This document shows, piece by piece, positions 51,250 through 60,107 of a stretch of DNA of 64,000 bases (the stretch's first letter is position 1; each line of letters opens with the position of its first letter). The stretch is taken from contig NZ_SSHJ01000019.1 in the NCBI RefSeq assembly GCF_005925345.1, positions 36,934 through 100,933 of the forward strand, in the 5' to 3' direction. The notes under the pieces were generated by a model. It had not been told where the DNA came from and searched no databases. It saw only the letters and a program-made list of their open reading frames with translations. The stretch comes from Pedobacter ureilyticus (GTDB lineage Bacteria > Bacteroidota > Bacteroidia > Sphingobacteriales > Sphingobacteriaceae). The position numbers and the translations under genes are program-made.

Positions 51250-54015
51250 ATGAGCATTTACAACGATTATATTCAAGAAATCGAAGACAGAAAAGCACAA
51301 GGTCTTCATCCAAAACCTATTGATAGCGCCGAATTATTGAGCGAAATCATCGACCAAATTAAAAGTGTTAACAACATCAACAGAGCTGATGCTGTTAATT
51401 TTTTTATTTACAACACTTTGCCAGGAACCACGGGGGCAGCTGGCGTGAAGGCAGAGTTCTTAAAAGAAATTATTTCAAGCCAAACTGTGGTTGCAGAAAT
51501 CACACCAGACTTTGCGTTCGAATTGCTATCGCACATGAAAGGCGGACCTTCTATCAAAGTTTTATTAGATATTGCCCTAGCCGATAACGGAGACAACGCA
51601 AAAAAAGCGGCACAAGTACTAAAAACGCAAGTATTTTTGTACGATGCGGACACCGATAGATTGAAAGAGGCTTACCATAACGGCAATGAAATTGCGAAAG
51701 ATATTTTGGAAAGCTATGCAAAGGCAGAATTTTTTACCAAACTTCCAGAAGTGGCCGAAGAAATTAAAGTGGTAACTTTTGTGGCTGGAGTGGGAGATAT
51801 CTCTACAGATTTGCTATCTCCGGGTAACCAGGCACACTCTCGCTCCGATCGCGAATTACATGGAAAGTGCATGATCACTCCAGAAGCTCAAGAACAAATC
51901 AAAGCTTTGCAGGAACAACATCCAGATAAAAGCGTAATGCTCGTGGCCGAAAAAGGAACTATGGGTGTAGGTTCTTCTCGTATGTCGGGTGTAAACAACG
52001 TAGCATTATGGACAGGCAAACGCTCAAGCCCTTTCGTTCCTTTTGTAAATATTGCGCCAATTGTTGGTGGTACAAATGGCATTTCTCCAATCTTTTTAAC
52101 TACAGTAGATGTAACTGGCGGTATTGGTATCGACCTTAAAAACTGGGTAAAGAAAACCGACGAAAATGGCAATGTTATCCGTAATGAAAACGATGAGCCG
52201 ATTTTAGAAGAGGTTTATTCTGTTGCTACTGGAACAGTACTTACCATCAATACTAAAACAAAAAAACTATACAACGGCGATCAAGAATTAATTGATATTT
52301 CTAAAGCTTTAACTCCGCAAAAAATGGAGTTTATCAAAGCTGGCGGTTCTTACGCCATCGTATTTGGTAAAAAAATCCAAACTTTTGCAGCTAGAACTTT
52401 AGACGTTGAAGCGGCTTCTGTATTTGCCCCTGCCAAAGAAGTTTCTATTGAAGGTCAAGGTTTAACTGCTGTAGAAAAAATCTTTAATAAAAATGCGGTT
52501 GGTGTAGCACAAGGCAAAGTGCTACATGCAGGCTCCGACGTTCGTGTAGAGGTAAACATTGTAGGCTCGCAAGACACTACAGGTTTAATGACCGCTCAAG
52601 AATTAGAGGCAATGGCTGCAACAGTAATTTCCCCAATTGTTGATGGCGCTTATCAATCAGGTTGCCACACGGCATCGGTTTGGGATAAAAAAGCGCAAGC
52701 TAACATTCCTAAATTAATGAAGTTCATGAACGAGTTTGGTGTAATCACCGCTCGCGACCCTAAAGGCGAATATCATTCAATGACCGATGTAATCCACAAA
52801 GTTTTGAATGACATCACTATCGACGAATGGGCAATCATCATTGGGGGCGATTCGCACACAAGGATGTCTAAAGGCGTGGCTTTTGGAGCAGACTCGGGCA
52901 CCGTAGCTTTAGCTTTAGCCACCGGCGAGGCTTCTATGCCTATCCCGGAATCAGTTAAAGTAACTTTTAAAGGCACAATGAAACCTCACATGGACTTCCG
53001 TGATGTGGTTCATGCTACGCAACTACAAATGTTGCAACAGTTTGATGGCGAAAACGTATTCCAAGGTCGTATCATCGAGGTACATATTGGTACTTTATTA
53101 GCCGACCAAGCATTTACATTTACAGACTGGACTGCAGAAATGAAAGCAAAAGCTTCGATCTGTATTTCTCAAGACGATACTTTAATCGCTTCATTGGAAA
53201 TTGCAAAAAGCCGTATCCAAATCATGATAGACAAGGGAATGGACAACCATAACCAAGTTTTACAAGGTTTGATTAATAAAGCGAACAAACGTATCGAAGA
53301 AATTAAAACAGGTATCAAACCTGCTTTAAAGCCTGATGATAATGCTAAGTATTATGCCGAAGTTGAGATTGATTTAGATCTCATCAACGAACCGATGATT
53401 GCCGATCCAGATGTAAACAACGCTGACGTTTCTAAGCGCTACACTCACGATACCATCAGAGATTTAACTTACTATGGTGGCGATAAAAAAGTTGATCTTG
53501 GTTTCGTAGGTTCTTGCATGGTGCATAAAGACGACTTGAAAATTGTTTCACAAATGCTTAAAAATGTAGAAACACAGACGGGCAAAGTAGAATTTAAAGC
53601 ACCATTAGTAGTTGCCGCTCCTACTTACAACATCATTGATGAGTTAAAGGCAGAAGGTGACTGGGAATACTTACAAAAGTACTCTGGATTTGAGTTTAGC
53701 GATGCTTTGCCAAAGAGTACAGCACGTACCGAGTACGAAAACATTATGTACTTAGAGCGCCCTGGGTGTAACTTATGTATGGGTAACCAGGAAAAAGCAG
53801 CCAAAGGAGATACGGTAATGGCCACTTCCACACGTTTATTCCAAGGCCGTGTAGTAGAAGACAGAGACGGAAAAAAAGGAGAGTCATTATTAGCGTCTAC
53901 ACCGGTAGTTGTTCTTTCTGCTATCTTAGGTCGTATTCCAAATATCGATGAATATAAAGCAGCGGTAGACGGTATTAACTTAACTAAGTTTACACCTATC
54001 TCTACGAAACAATAG
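51250..54015 (+). CDS. acnB: Bifunctional aconitate hydratase 2 / 2-methylisocitrate dehydratase (AcnB)
   Basis: Interconverts citrate and isocitrate through a 4Fe-4S cluster, and can act in the methylcitrate cycle. The AcnB order is visible: an N-terminal HEAT-like domain (EIEDRKAQGLHPKPIDSAEL, residues 1-160), a swivel domain, then the cluster-binding core (IVDGAYQSGCHTASVWDK; GFVGSCMVHKDDL; RPGCNLCMGNQEKA, with the CxxC ligands). GGDSHTRMSKGVAFGADSG holds substrate-binding residues. At 921 aa it is full length. It has its own promoter and terminator, and a second, unrelated-type aconitase lies 1.5 kb downstream. Confidence 0.96.
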   Translation: MSIYNDYIQEIEDRKAQGLHPKPIDSAELLSEIIDQIKSVNNINRADAVNFFIYNTLPGTTGAAGVKAEFLKEIISSQTVVAEITPDFAFELLSHMKGGPSIKVLLDIALADNGDNAKKAAQVLKTQVFLYDADTDRLKEAYHNGNEIAKDILESYAKAEFFTKLPEVAEEIKVVTFVAGVGDISTDLLSPGNQAHSRSDRELHGKCMITPEAQEQIKALQEQHPDKSVMLVAEKGTMGVGSSRMSGVNNVALWTGKRSSPFVPFVNIAPIVGGTNGISPIFLTTVDVTGGIGIDLKNWVKKTDENGNVIRNENDEPILEEVYSVATGTVLTINTKTKKLYNGDQELIDISKALTPQKMEFIKAGGSYAIVFGKKIQTFAARTLDVEAASVFAPAKEVSIEGQGLTAVEKIFNKNAVGVAQGKVLHAGSDVRVEVNIVGSQDTTGLMTAQELEAMAATVISPIVDGAYQSGCHTASVWDKKAQANIPKLMKFMNEFGVITARDPKGEYHSMTDVIHKVLNDITIDEWAIIIGGDSHTRMSKGVAFGADSGTVALALATGEASMPIPESVKVTFKGTMKPHMDFRDVVHATQLQMLQQFDGENVFQGRIIEVHIGTLLADQAFTFTDWTAEMKAKASICISQDDTLIASLEIAKSRIQIMIDKGMDNHNQVLQGLINKANKRIEEIKTGIKPALKPDDNAKYYAEVEIDLDLINEPMIADPDVNNADVSKRYTHDTIRDLTYYGGDKKVDLGFVGSCMVHKDDLKIVSQMLKNVETQTGKVEFKAPLVVAAPTYNIIDELKAEGDWEYLQKYSGFEFSDALPKSTARTEYENIMYLERPGCNLCMGNQEKAAKGDTVMATSTRLFQGRVVEDRDGKKGESLLASTPVVVLSAILGRIPNIDEYKAAVDGINLTKFTPISTKQ

Positions 54016-54038
54016 TTAGAACACTTTTTAAATATATC

Positions 54039-54072
54039 GAGGCCATTCCACTTTATTGGAATGGCCTCTTTT
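54039..54072 (+). terminator. Rho-independent terminator after acnB
   Basis: GAGGCCATTCCA (54039-54050) pairs perfectly with TGGAATGGCCTC (54057-54068) around a 6-nt loop, followed by a T-rich run. The rest of the gap to 54335 holds the repeat array listed separately. Confidence 0.92.
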
Positions 54073-54214
54073 CTTTACTCTTATATTTTATAATTTAATT
54101 CCAATTACTTTGAAATAAGTTTCGTGTAAGTGGTATATAATTACCAAGTAATATCGAATTAGATCTTAATTCAAATAAAAGTCGGTTTTAAAAGCATATA
54201 GAAAAAATTATAAA

Positions 54215-54328
54215 GTCAATTTTTAAATTGACAAAAAACACTTTTTATAAACTTATAAATTGACTTTTATTAAGAAAAGTTAATCTTTAAATTGATTTAT
54301 TTATATATTTGTAAAGCTATAGATTGAT
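54215..54328 (+). promoter_or_regulatory. 32-bp-period AAATTGAY operator array upstream of the mobile mystery cassette
   Basis: AAATTGAC at 54225 and 54257, AAATTGAT at 54289 and AGATTGAT at 54321 start exactly 32 bp apart. The first copy is also half of a perfect inverted repeat GTCAATTT-TT-AAATTGAC (54215-54232). The -7-like box TATATTTG (54304-54311) is in the third unit, and the start codon (54336) follows the fourth motif. This looks like an operator array, most likely for the HTH protein encoded immediately downstream. Confidence 0.7.
54224..54236. repeat. 13-bp direct repeat, left copy
   Basis: TAAATTGACAAAA here recurs identically at 55474-55486, so the two copies bracket the HTH-Fic cassette. 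It overlaps the first operator motif. Confidence 0.5.
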
Positions 54329-54335
54329 TTTTAAA

Positions 54336-54791
54336 ATGAAAAAAGAACTACAAATCACGCAATTAAGCAAAAAACTGGAGGAGTATAAGGAGCTTCAACA
54401 ATCTGGGCGCCCTATTAATGGTTGGATAAAAGCAATTCGCACTACATTAGGCATGTCTTTAGAGCAATTAGCAAATCGCCTACAAGTAAGCAAGCAAAAT
54501 ATACAAGGTATGGAGAAACGCGAACAAGAAATGGCCATAACCTTAAAATCGTTACAAGATGTAGCACAAGCAATGGATATGCAATTGGTGTATGCCTTGG
54601 TTCCAAAAGACGACTCTTTAACAGCACTAATAGAACGTAAGGCAAACGAATTAGCGTTAAATATTGTTGAGCGAACTTCACAAAATATGGCTTTAGAAAA
54701 CCAACAGGTAAATGAAAAACAGGCTCTATATGCTGTAAAAAAACGTAAAGAAGCTATCCTTCAAGAAATGCCTAAAGCGTTATGGGATTAA
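54336..54791 (+). CDS. Mobile mystery protein A (HTH, antitoxin-like)
   Basis: A 151-aa protein with an N-terminal helix, a Xre/Cro-type HTH at about residues 30-86 (IRTTLGMSLEQLANRLQVSKQNIQGMEKRE) and a charged helical C-terminus. Its layout and its Fic-domain neighbour match the mobile mystery protein A family, which travels in a two-gene cassette with protein B. The family's function is not settled; the pair resembles a toxin-antitoxin or Fic-regulator module. I chose the ATG at 54336 over the TTG four codons upstream. Its stop overlaps the start of protein B by 10 bp. The operator array upstream suggests autoregulation. Confidence 0.88.
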   Translation: MKKELQITQLSKKLEEYKELQQSGRPINGWIKAIRTTLGMSLEQLANRLQVSKQNIQGMEKREQEMAITLKSLQDVAQAMDMQLVYALVPKDDSLTALIERKANELALNIVERTSQNMALENQQVNEKQALYAVKKRKEAILQEMPKALWD

Positions 54792-55381
54792 ACCTAAAAT
54801 ACGAATACGGACAAACAGCGTTAGACCCAGAGGAAATCGAAGATCTAAAAGTGCTATCTGTTTCTACCAAAGCCGAATTAGATGAGCTTGAGCAACAAAA
54901 TATTGAAGAAGCGCTGCTTTGGATAATGGGCAGAAAATGGAAACCCGAAAAGATATTTTCTGAAGCCTTTATTAAAGAAGTGCATGCTCGCATGTATAAA
55001 AATGTATGGAAATGGGCTGGAAAATTCAGAACTACAGAAAAAAACATTGGAGTGGCTCCATTTAAAATAAGCATTGACTTAAAGTATCTTTTAGATGACG
55101 TACTTTTTTGGGTAAAAAAGCAAAGCTACCCCGCAGATGAAATTGCCATACGTTTTAAACATCGCTTAGTTTCTATTCATTGTTTTGCTAACGGAAATGG
55201 AAGACATAGCCGAGTAATGGCTGACATTATCGCTGAAAAAATATTCGGATTAAAACCATTCACTTGGGGCAAAAACAATCGAGAAAACAGCAGTGCAGAA
55301 ATTAGAAATATTTACATTAAGGCCGTAAAATTGGGAGACAAAAACGACTTAACCTCTTTGGTTAAATTTGCCAGAAGTTAA
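54782..55381 (+). CDS. Mobile mystery protein B (Fic/DOC domain)
   Basis: A 199-aa Fic-fold protein, the partner of protein A. The active-site motif is HCFANGNGRHSR (residues 133-144): His133 and the GNGR loop are intact, but the usual Asp or Glu that binds metal is Asn, which could alter activity. N-terminal STKAELDELEQQNIEEALLW is typical of this family. No clear inhibitory (S/T)xxxE(G/N) motif is seen in either protein. Fic enzymes usually AMPylate or phosphorylate targets; here the target and reaction are unknown. Overlap with gene A suggests coupled translation. Confidence 0.88.
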   Translation: MGLNLKYEYGQTALDPEEIEDLKVLSVSTKAELDELEQQNIEEALLWIMGRKWKPEKIFSEAFIKEVHARMYKNVWKWAGKFRTTEKNIGVAPFKISIDLKYLLDDVLFWVKKQSYPADEIAIRFKHRLVSIHCFANGNGRHSRVMADIIAEKIFGLKPFTWGKNNRENSSAEIRNIYIKAVKLGDKNDLTSLVKFARS

Positions 55382-55473
55382 AACGCATAGAACACATTAA
55401 ACAAACGCAATTCCGTTGAACTTAAAATACACATTCAATAGTGTAAACTTTCATAGAATGTTTTTAAATAAGA

Positions 55474-55486
55474 TAAATTGACAAAA
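55474..55486. repeat. 13-bp direct repeat, right copy
   Basis: TAAATTGACAAAA, identical to 54224-54236, lies between the Fic gene and the second aconitase gene. It may be a scar of insertion or a further regulator site. Confidence 0.5.
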
Positions 55487-55560
55487 CTAAAAAACAAGTC
55501 TGTTAAAAATTGTTTAATTTAGATAACATCGTTATTAACAATAATTTTAATAAATAAAAT

Positions 55561-57840
55561 ATGGCTTTTGATATAGAAATGATCAAAAAGGTTTATGCAA
55601 CTTTTGGCGAACGCGTAGATGCAGCTCGTGAACTGGTTGGTAGGCCTTTAACACTTTCAGAGAAGATATTATATGCGCACCTTTGGGACGGAAAATCCAA
55701 TAAAGCATTTACCCGAGGTGTAGACTATGTAGATTTTGCCCCAGACAGGGTGGCAATGCAAGATGCTACAGCCCAAATGGCTTTATTGCAGTTTATGCAA
55801 GCCGGCAGACCTAAAGTTGCAGTTCCTTCTTCGGTACATTGTGATCACCTAATCACTGCTAAATTAGGTGCAGAAATCGACTTACCCCATGCCAAAACAG
55901 AGAGCGCAGAAGTTTTTGATTTTCTTTCATCGGTTTCTAATAAATATGGCATTGGTTTCTGGAAACCAGGTGCGGGAATTATCCACCAGGTAATTTTAGA
56001 AAACTATGCTTTTCCAGGCGGAATGATGATAGGTACTGACAGCCATACCGTAAATGCGGGTGGTTTAGGGATGTTAGCAATTGGTGTTGGTGGTGCCGAT
56101 GCGTGCGATGTAATGGCGGGCCTACCTTGGGAACTTAAATTCCCGAAATTAATTGGCGTAAAGTTAACTGGCAAATTAAACGGTTGGACTTCTGCTAAAG
56201 ATGTAATTTTAAAAGTGGCTGGTATTTTAACCGTAAAAGGCGGTACGGGCGCTATTGTCGAATATTTTGGCGACGGCGCCACTAACCTTAGCTGTACAGG
56301 CAAAGGTACGATCTGTAATATGGGTGCCGAAATTGGTGCCACAACCTCTACCTTCGGTTACGATGAGAGCATGGAGCGCTATTTACGTGCCACTAACCGT
56401 GCAGATGTTGCTGATGCAGCGAATGCTGTTGCTGCACACCTAACCGGCGATGCCGAAGTGTATGCTCAGCCTGAAAAATACTTCGATCAATTAATTGAAA
56501 TTAACTTAGATGAATTAGAGCCTTACCTAAATGGCCCTTTTACGCCAGATTTAGCTACCCCCATTTCGCAAATGAAACAAGTTTCAGAAGCTAACGGGTG
56601 GCCAACTAAAGTAGAATGGGGATTGATTGGTTCTTGCACCAACTCATCTTACGAAGATTTATCTCGTGCGGCTTCTGTTGCCAAACAAGCTACAGCAAAA
56701 GGTTTAGGTAAAAAAGCCGAATTTGGTATCAATCCTGGTTCTGAGCAGGTGCGCTACACGGCAGACCGAGATGGTTTGTTAGCTACTTTTACTGACTTAG
56801 ATGCGACTATCTTTACCAATGCTTGTGGTCCGTGTATTGGTATGTGGGACAGAACAGGTGCAGAAAAGGCCGAAAAAAACACCATCGTGCACTCATTTAA
56901 TAGAAACTTTGCTAAACGTGCCGATGGCAATCCAAATACCTACGCTTTCGTAACATCTCCAGAAATTGTGGCTGCCTTAGCTATTGCTGGCGATTTACGT
57001 TTTAACCCACTTACAGATACGTTAACTAACGATAAAGGCGAGCAAGTAAAATTAGACGAACCAAACGGCTGGGAACTGCCAGAAAAAGGTTACGCCGTAG
57101 AAGATGCGGGCTACCAAGCGCCGGCAGAAGATGGTTCTAATGTAGAGGTTGCTGTTTCTCCTACTTCGCACCGTTTGCAACTGCTAGATCCTTTCGCTCC
57201 TTGGGAAGGTACAGATCTAAAAGGCTTGAAATTATTAATTAAAGCTAAAGGCAAGTGTACTACCGACCATATTTCTATGGCTGGCCCTTGGTTAAAATTC
57301 CGTGGCCACTTAGATAACATTTCTAACAACATGTTGATTGGTGCGGTAAATTATTTTAACGATAGTACAGACAATATTAAAAACCAATTGACTGGCGAGT
57401 ATGGTCCGGTTCCCGCAACACAGCGTGCTTATAAAGCAGAAGGCATTGGCTCAATTGTAGTTGGTGACGAAAACTATGGAGAAGGCTCATCTCGTGAACA
57501 TGCAGCTATGGAGCCTCGTCACTTGGGCGTACGTGCGGTTTTGGTAAAATCTTTTGCCCGTATTCACGAAACCAACTTAAAAAAACAAGGAATGCTGGGT
57601 TTAACCTTTGCAGACAAGGAAGATTATAATAAAATCCAAGAGGATGACACCATTGACATCCTTGGTTTAACTGAATTTGCACCTAACAAACCATTGACTT
57701 TAGTTTTACATCATGCAGATGGTTCTACGGAGCAATTTGAAGTAAATCACAGTTATAACGAACAACAAATTGAGTGGTTCAAGGCTGGTGGCGCATTAAA
57801 CATCATCAGAAGAGAAGCTGCTGCTAAAGCTGCACAATAA
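55561..57840 (+). CDS. Aconitate hydratase (mitochondrial-type, 4Fe-4S)
   Basis: A second aconitase, of the shorter mitochondrial type (759 aa). Visible motifs: HCDHLI near residue 99; [35 protein letters not shown] with the first cluster Cys; [12 protein letters not shown] with the other two; and [22 protein letters not shown] in the C-terminal swivel domain. It catalyses citrate to isocitrate in the TCA cycle. Having it beside AcnB suggests division of labour, for example between growth and oxidative stress or methylcitrate use. The start ATG is clear; a tandem terminator region follows. Confidence 0.96.
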   Translation: MAFDIEMIKKVYATFGERVDAARELVGRPLTLSEKILYAHLWDGKSNKAFTRGVDYVDFAPDRVAMQDATAQMALLQFMQAGRPKVAVPSSVHCDHLITAKLGAEIDLPHAKTESAEVFDFLSSVSNKYGIGFWKPGAGIIHQVILENYAFPGGMMIGTDSHTVNAGGLGMLAIGVGGADACDVMAGLPWELKFPKLIGVKLTGKLNGWTSAKDVILKVAGILTVKGGTGAIVEYFGDGATNLSCTGKGTICNMGAEIGATTSTFGYDESMERYLRATNRADVADAANAVAAHLTGDAEVYAQPEKYFDQLIEINLDELEPYLNGPFTPDLATPISQMKQVSEANGWPTKVEWGLIGSCTNSSYEDLSRAASVAKQATAKGLGKKAEFGINPGSEQVRYTADRDGLLATFTDLDATIFTNACGPCIGMWDRTGAEKAEKNTIVHSFNRNFAKRADGNPNTYAFVTSPEIVAALAIAGDLRFNPLTDTLTNDKGEQVKLDEPNGWELPEKGYAVEDAGYQAPAEDGSNVEVAVSPTSHRLQLLDPFAPWEGTDLKGLKLLIKAKGKCTTDHISMAGPWLKFRGHLDNISNNMLIGAVNYFNDSTDNIKNQLTGEYGPVPATQRAYKAEGIGSIVVGDENYGEGSSREHAAMEPRHLGVRAVLVKSFARIHETNLKKQGMLGLTFADKEDYNKIQEDDTIDILGLTEFAPNKPLTLVLHHADGSTEQFEVNHSYNEQQIEWFKAGGALNIIRREAAAKAAQ

Positions 57841-57841
57841 G

Positions 57842-57871
57842 CCTCTCCCCAACCCTCTCCCAAGGAGAGGG
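57842..57871. repeat. CCTCTCC...GGAGAGGG palindromic repeat
   Basis: CCTCTCCCCAACCCTCTCC followed by CAAGGAGAGGG gives a CCCTCTCC/GGAGAGGG hairpin directly after the aconitase stop. This sequence type is common between genes in Bacteroidota. It is followed by an ordinary terminator, so its role is unclear. Confidence 0.65.
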
Positions 57872-57876
57872 AACAC

Positions 57877-57913
57877 AAAAATCCCAATTAGTTTAAAGCT
57901 AGTTGGGATTTTT
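57877..57913. terminator. Bidirectional terminator between the aconitase and DUF2007 genes
   Basis: A 15-bp stem (57877-57891 with 57899-57913, core AATCCCAA/TTGGGATT, one wobble pair) carries A and T runs at its ends, so it works for both convergent transcripts. Confidence 0.85.
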
Positions 57914-57940
57914 ATTTGTAACTGGTCCCTGACCTCTACT

Positions 57941-58177
57941 TTACAATCCTTCCAAAGCTCCATCTTCAGTTAAAAACTGATTAATCGCAGGTACATCTTT
58001 TTCGAAAACATGCAATTGCACACCGCTTATCGAGATATCAAAAACTGGATAAACCAAAGCTGCGTTTTCGCCTGTAAGAAAACACTCAAAACCCGCATCT
58101 AACAAACGACTCTTAACAATATTTGCCTCCATTGGGTTTTCGAAAGTTTTATAAACTACTATTTTATTTTCTGCCAT
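57941..58177 (-). CDS. DUF2007 putative signal-transducing protein
   Basis: A 78-aa soluble protein starting KIVVYKTFENPMEANIVKSRLLDAGFECFLTGENAA, the DUF2007 pattern (a PII-like fold of unknown role). It is a shorter paralogue of the gene 5 bp upstream; the two share this N-terminal region and VQLHVFEKDV/VKLNVFEKDV. The pair probably arose by tandem duplication and shares a transcript with the GH1 gene. Confidence 0.82.
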   Translation of the reverse strand: MAENKIVVYKTFENPMEANIVKSRLLDAGFECFLTGENAALVYPVFDISISGVQLHVFEKDVPAINQFLTEDGALEGL

Positions 58178-58182
58178 AAGAT

Positions 58183-58605
58183 TTAATTAAATTCGTGACC
58201 ACACTTATAACAATGATAACACTTATTTGCTTTAAAAGGATAAACAGCCATTAAAATAGACAGCACAGCTACCCACCAACTATGCTTGTTTTTAGTTGCC
58301 AAACCATAGCTAACATTAGTAGAGCCACATTGTTTACAAACAATCTTGTCGTCATGTTGTTCAGCCTCTATTTCAGGCACTTCTAGCTCCAAATCATCTG
58401 CCAGTAAAGTACTAATTTGCGCTACGTCTTTTTCAAAAACATTTAGCTTAACACCTCCTATCGCTTGGTTAAAAAGCGGATTGATGGTTGCTACATTCTC
58501 ATCTGTTAAGAAGCACGGAATGCCAGCATCTTCCAATTTCGCTTTGATGATACTGGCTTCGATTGGATTATAAAAAGTACTGTAAACTATAATTTTATCG
58601 CTCAT
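58183..58605 (-). CDS. DUF2007 protein with C-terminal zinc ribbon
   Basis: The first 75 residues match DUF2007 (KIIVYSTFYNPIEASIIKAKLEDAGIPCFLTDEN). A zinc ribbon follows with CKQCGS and, after a hydrophobic stretch (WWVAVLSILMAVYPF), CYHCYKCGHEFN. The hydrophobic stretch could be a membrane hairpin between the two Cys pairs. Its function is unknown. It lies 19 bp downstream of the GH1 gene, suggesting an operon. Confidence 0.8.
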   Translation of the reverse strand: MSDKIIVYSTFYNPIEASIIKAKLEDAGIPCFLTDENVATINPLFNQAIGGVKLNVFEKDVAQISTLLADDLELEVPEIEAEQHDDKIVCKQCGSTNVSYGLATKNKHSWWVAVLSILMAVYPFKANKCYHCYKCGHEFN

Positions 58606-58624
58606 TTGTATAAATATAGCGAAT

Positions 58625-59959
58625 TTACAGTGATAAAAAATCTTGCCACCAATAACCAGATTGTTTAATGGTACGCTGTTGCGTTTTGAAATCGTTGTGC
58701 ACTAGTCCAAAGCGAGCTTGATAACCTTCTGCCCATTCAAAATTATCCATTAATGTCCATGCCAAATAACCAGTGATATTTACACCTTCATTTTTAGCTT
58801 TTAGCATTGCCGCCAAATAAGCTTTAAAATAGTGAATTCTTGCTTGGTCGTTAACTTTACCATCAACCAAATGGTCTTGAAAATAAGCGCCATTTTCGGT
58901 AACCATAATATTATTCACTTGCGGATATGCGGCAAACTGTTTAATGATGCGGTAAAAGCTATTTGCATTAATTTCCCAGCCCATAGCAGTATGTGGCGCC
59001 CGCCTATTTTTTGCCTTTACCTCCCAAGCTTGCACTACCGGGATAAATGCATTGTATTTAATCACCAAAGGAAAGTAATTTTGCAGGCCGATAAAATCGA
59101 AATCAAACTTCATTCGCTCTTGGTAACGCCAGGTAGAGTGGCTAATCGCAAATTTCTCCAATACTTCCCAATCGGCAGTAGGAAAGCCCATACCCAAAAC
59201 CGGTTCTAAGAAAAAACGGTTCATTAATGCATCTGTGCGTTTGGCTGCCAACAAATCTTGTGCTGATTGCGTGTATGGAACAATCTCAGAGCAAGAAAAG
59301 GCGGTCCCAATTATCGCATTCTTAACTTCTGCTCTTAAAATTTTAGCTCCTTCTGCTTGCGCTATTGCGGTATGTAAAGCTGCGTCAAAAAAATTGTGTA
59401 CACCAGTTTGTCCGGGTGCATGAACCCCCAACATATAGCCCAAAGAAGTGAAGCCAAAAGGTTCGTTAATTACAACCCAGTGTTTTACTTTATTGCCATA
59501 CTCTTTAGCACAAAAAGCCACGTATTCGTTAAACCAAGCGTTAATACCAAAGGCAGTCCAGCCACCTTCTTTAGACAAAGATTCGGGTAAATCCCAGTGG
59601 TAAAGTGTTACCATTGGGATTAAATCTAACTTCAGACATTCGTCTATTACATTATTGTAAAACCTAATCCCATCTTGATTTATTTGGCCTCTGCCGAGAG
59701 GAAATATACGTGCCCAGGCTATGGAAAAGCGAAAAACCTTAAAACCTAAAGTTTTAACCAAAGCAATGTCTTCTTGGTAACGATGGTAAAAGTCGCAGGC
59801 TTCACTCGGATTGTGACCTTTTTTAGTTTTTCCTGTGCGTTTAGCGAAGGTATCCCAAATGCTAGGGCCTTTACCATACGAATTGGCGGCACCTTCAATT
59901 TGGGCAGCTGCAGTCGCCACACCCCATAAAAAATCCTTACCAAAATCGCTACTGTGCAT
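58625..59959 (-). CDS. GH1 beta-glucosidase/beta-galactosidase
   Basis: A cytoplasmic 444-aa GH1 enzyme without a signal peptide, retaining mechanism. The acid/base Glu166 is in VVINEPFGF and the nucleophile Glu355 in MVTENGAYF. FLWGVATAAAQIEG at the N-terminus and GYLAWTLMDNFEWAEGY near the C-terminus complete the barrel signature. It hydrolyses beta-linked disaccharides, probably cellobiose- or lactose-like. It is not linked to the polysaccharide locus; its neighbours are the DUF2007 pair. Confidence 0.95.
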   Translation of the reverse strand: MHSSDFGKDFLWGVATAAAQIEGAANSYGKGPSIWDTFAKRTGKTKKGHNPSEACDFYHRYQEDIALVKTLGFKVFRFSIAWARIFPLGRGQINQDGIRFYNNVIDECLKLDLIPMVTLYHWDLPESLSKEGGWTAFGINAWFNEYVAFCAKEYGNKVKHWVVINEPFGFTSLGYMLGVHAPGQTGVHNFFDAALHTAIAQAEGAKILRAEVKNAIIGTAFSCSEIVPYTQSAQDLLAAKRTDALMNRFFLEPVLGMGFPTADWEVLEKFAISHSTWRYQERMKFDFDFIGLQNYFPLVIKYNAFIPVVQAWEVKAKNRRAPHTAMGWEINANSFYRIIKQFAAYPQVNNIMVTENGAYFQDHLVDGKVNDQARIHYFKAYLAAMLKAKNEGVNITGYLAWTLMDNFEWAEGYQARFGLVHNDFKTQQRTIKQSGYWWQDFLSL

Positions 59960-60027
59960 CGTATCAAATAAAGTAAATAATTGGGACGCTTGGATTAAAT
60001 TAAAGTTAAGTTTTTAAGAGGTGATAC

Positions 60028-60107
60028 GTTGTAAGTTTTAGGTAATAAGTATTGCGTAAAACTTACCGACTTGCGGACTTAAAACTTTTCACTTTGAACT
60101 TTTAACC
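60028..60107. repeat. Octamer dyad element at the 3' end of the MutS-like gene
   Basis: Ten contiguous 8-mers: GTTGTAAG, TTTTAGGT, AATAAGTA, TTGCGTAA, then the complementary theme AACTTACC, GACTTGCG, GACTTAAA, ACTTTTCA, CTTTGAAC, TTTTAACC. There is no spacer. The last unit contains the stop of the MutS-like gene (60102-60104, minus strand). Confidence 0.7.

Noticed and set aside
54225..54336. CRISPR-like array from the 32-bp period upstream of the HTH gene
   Set aside because: Only the 8-bp motif repeats; the intervening 24 bp are not unique spacers between long identical repeats, and there are no cas genes. An operator array fits better.
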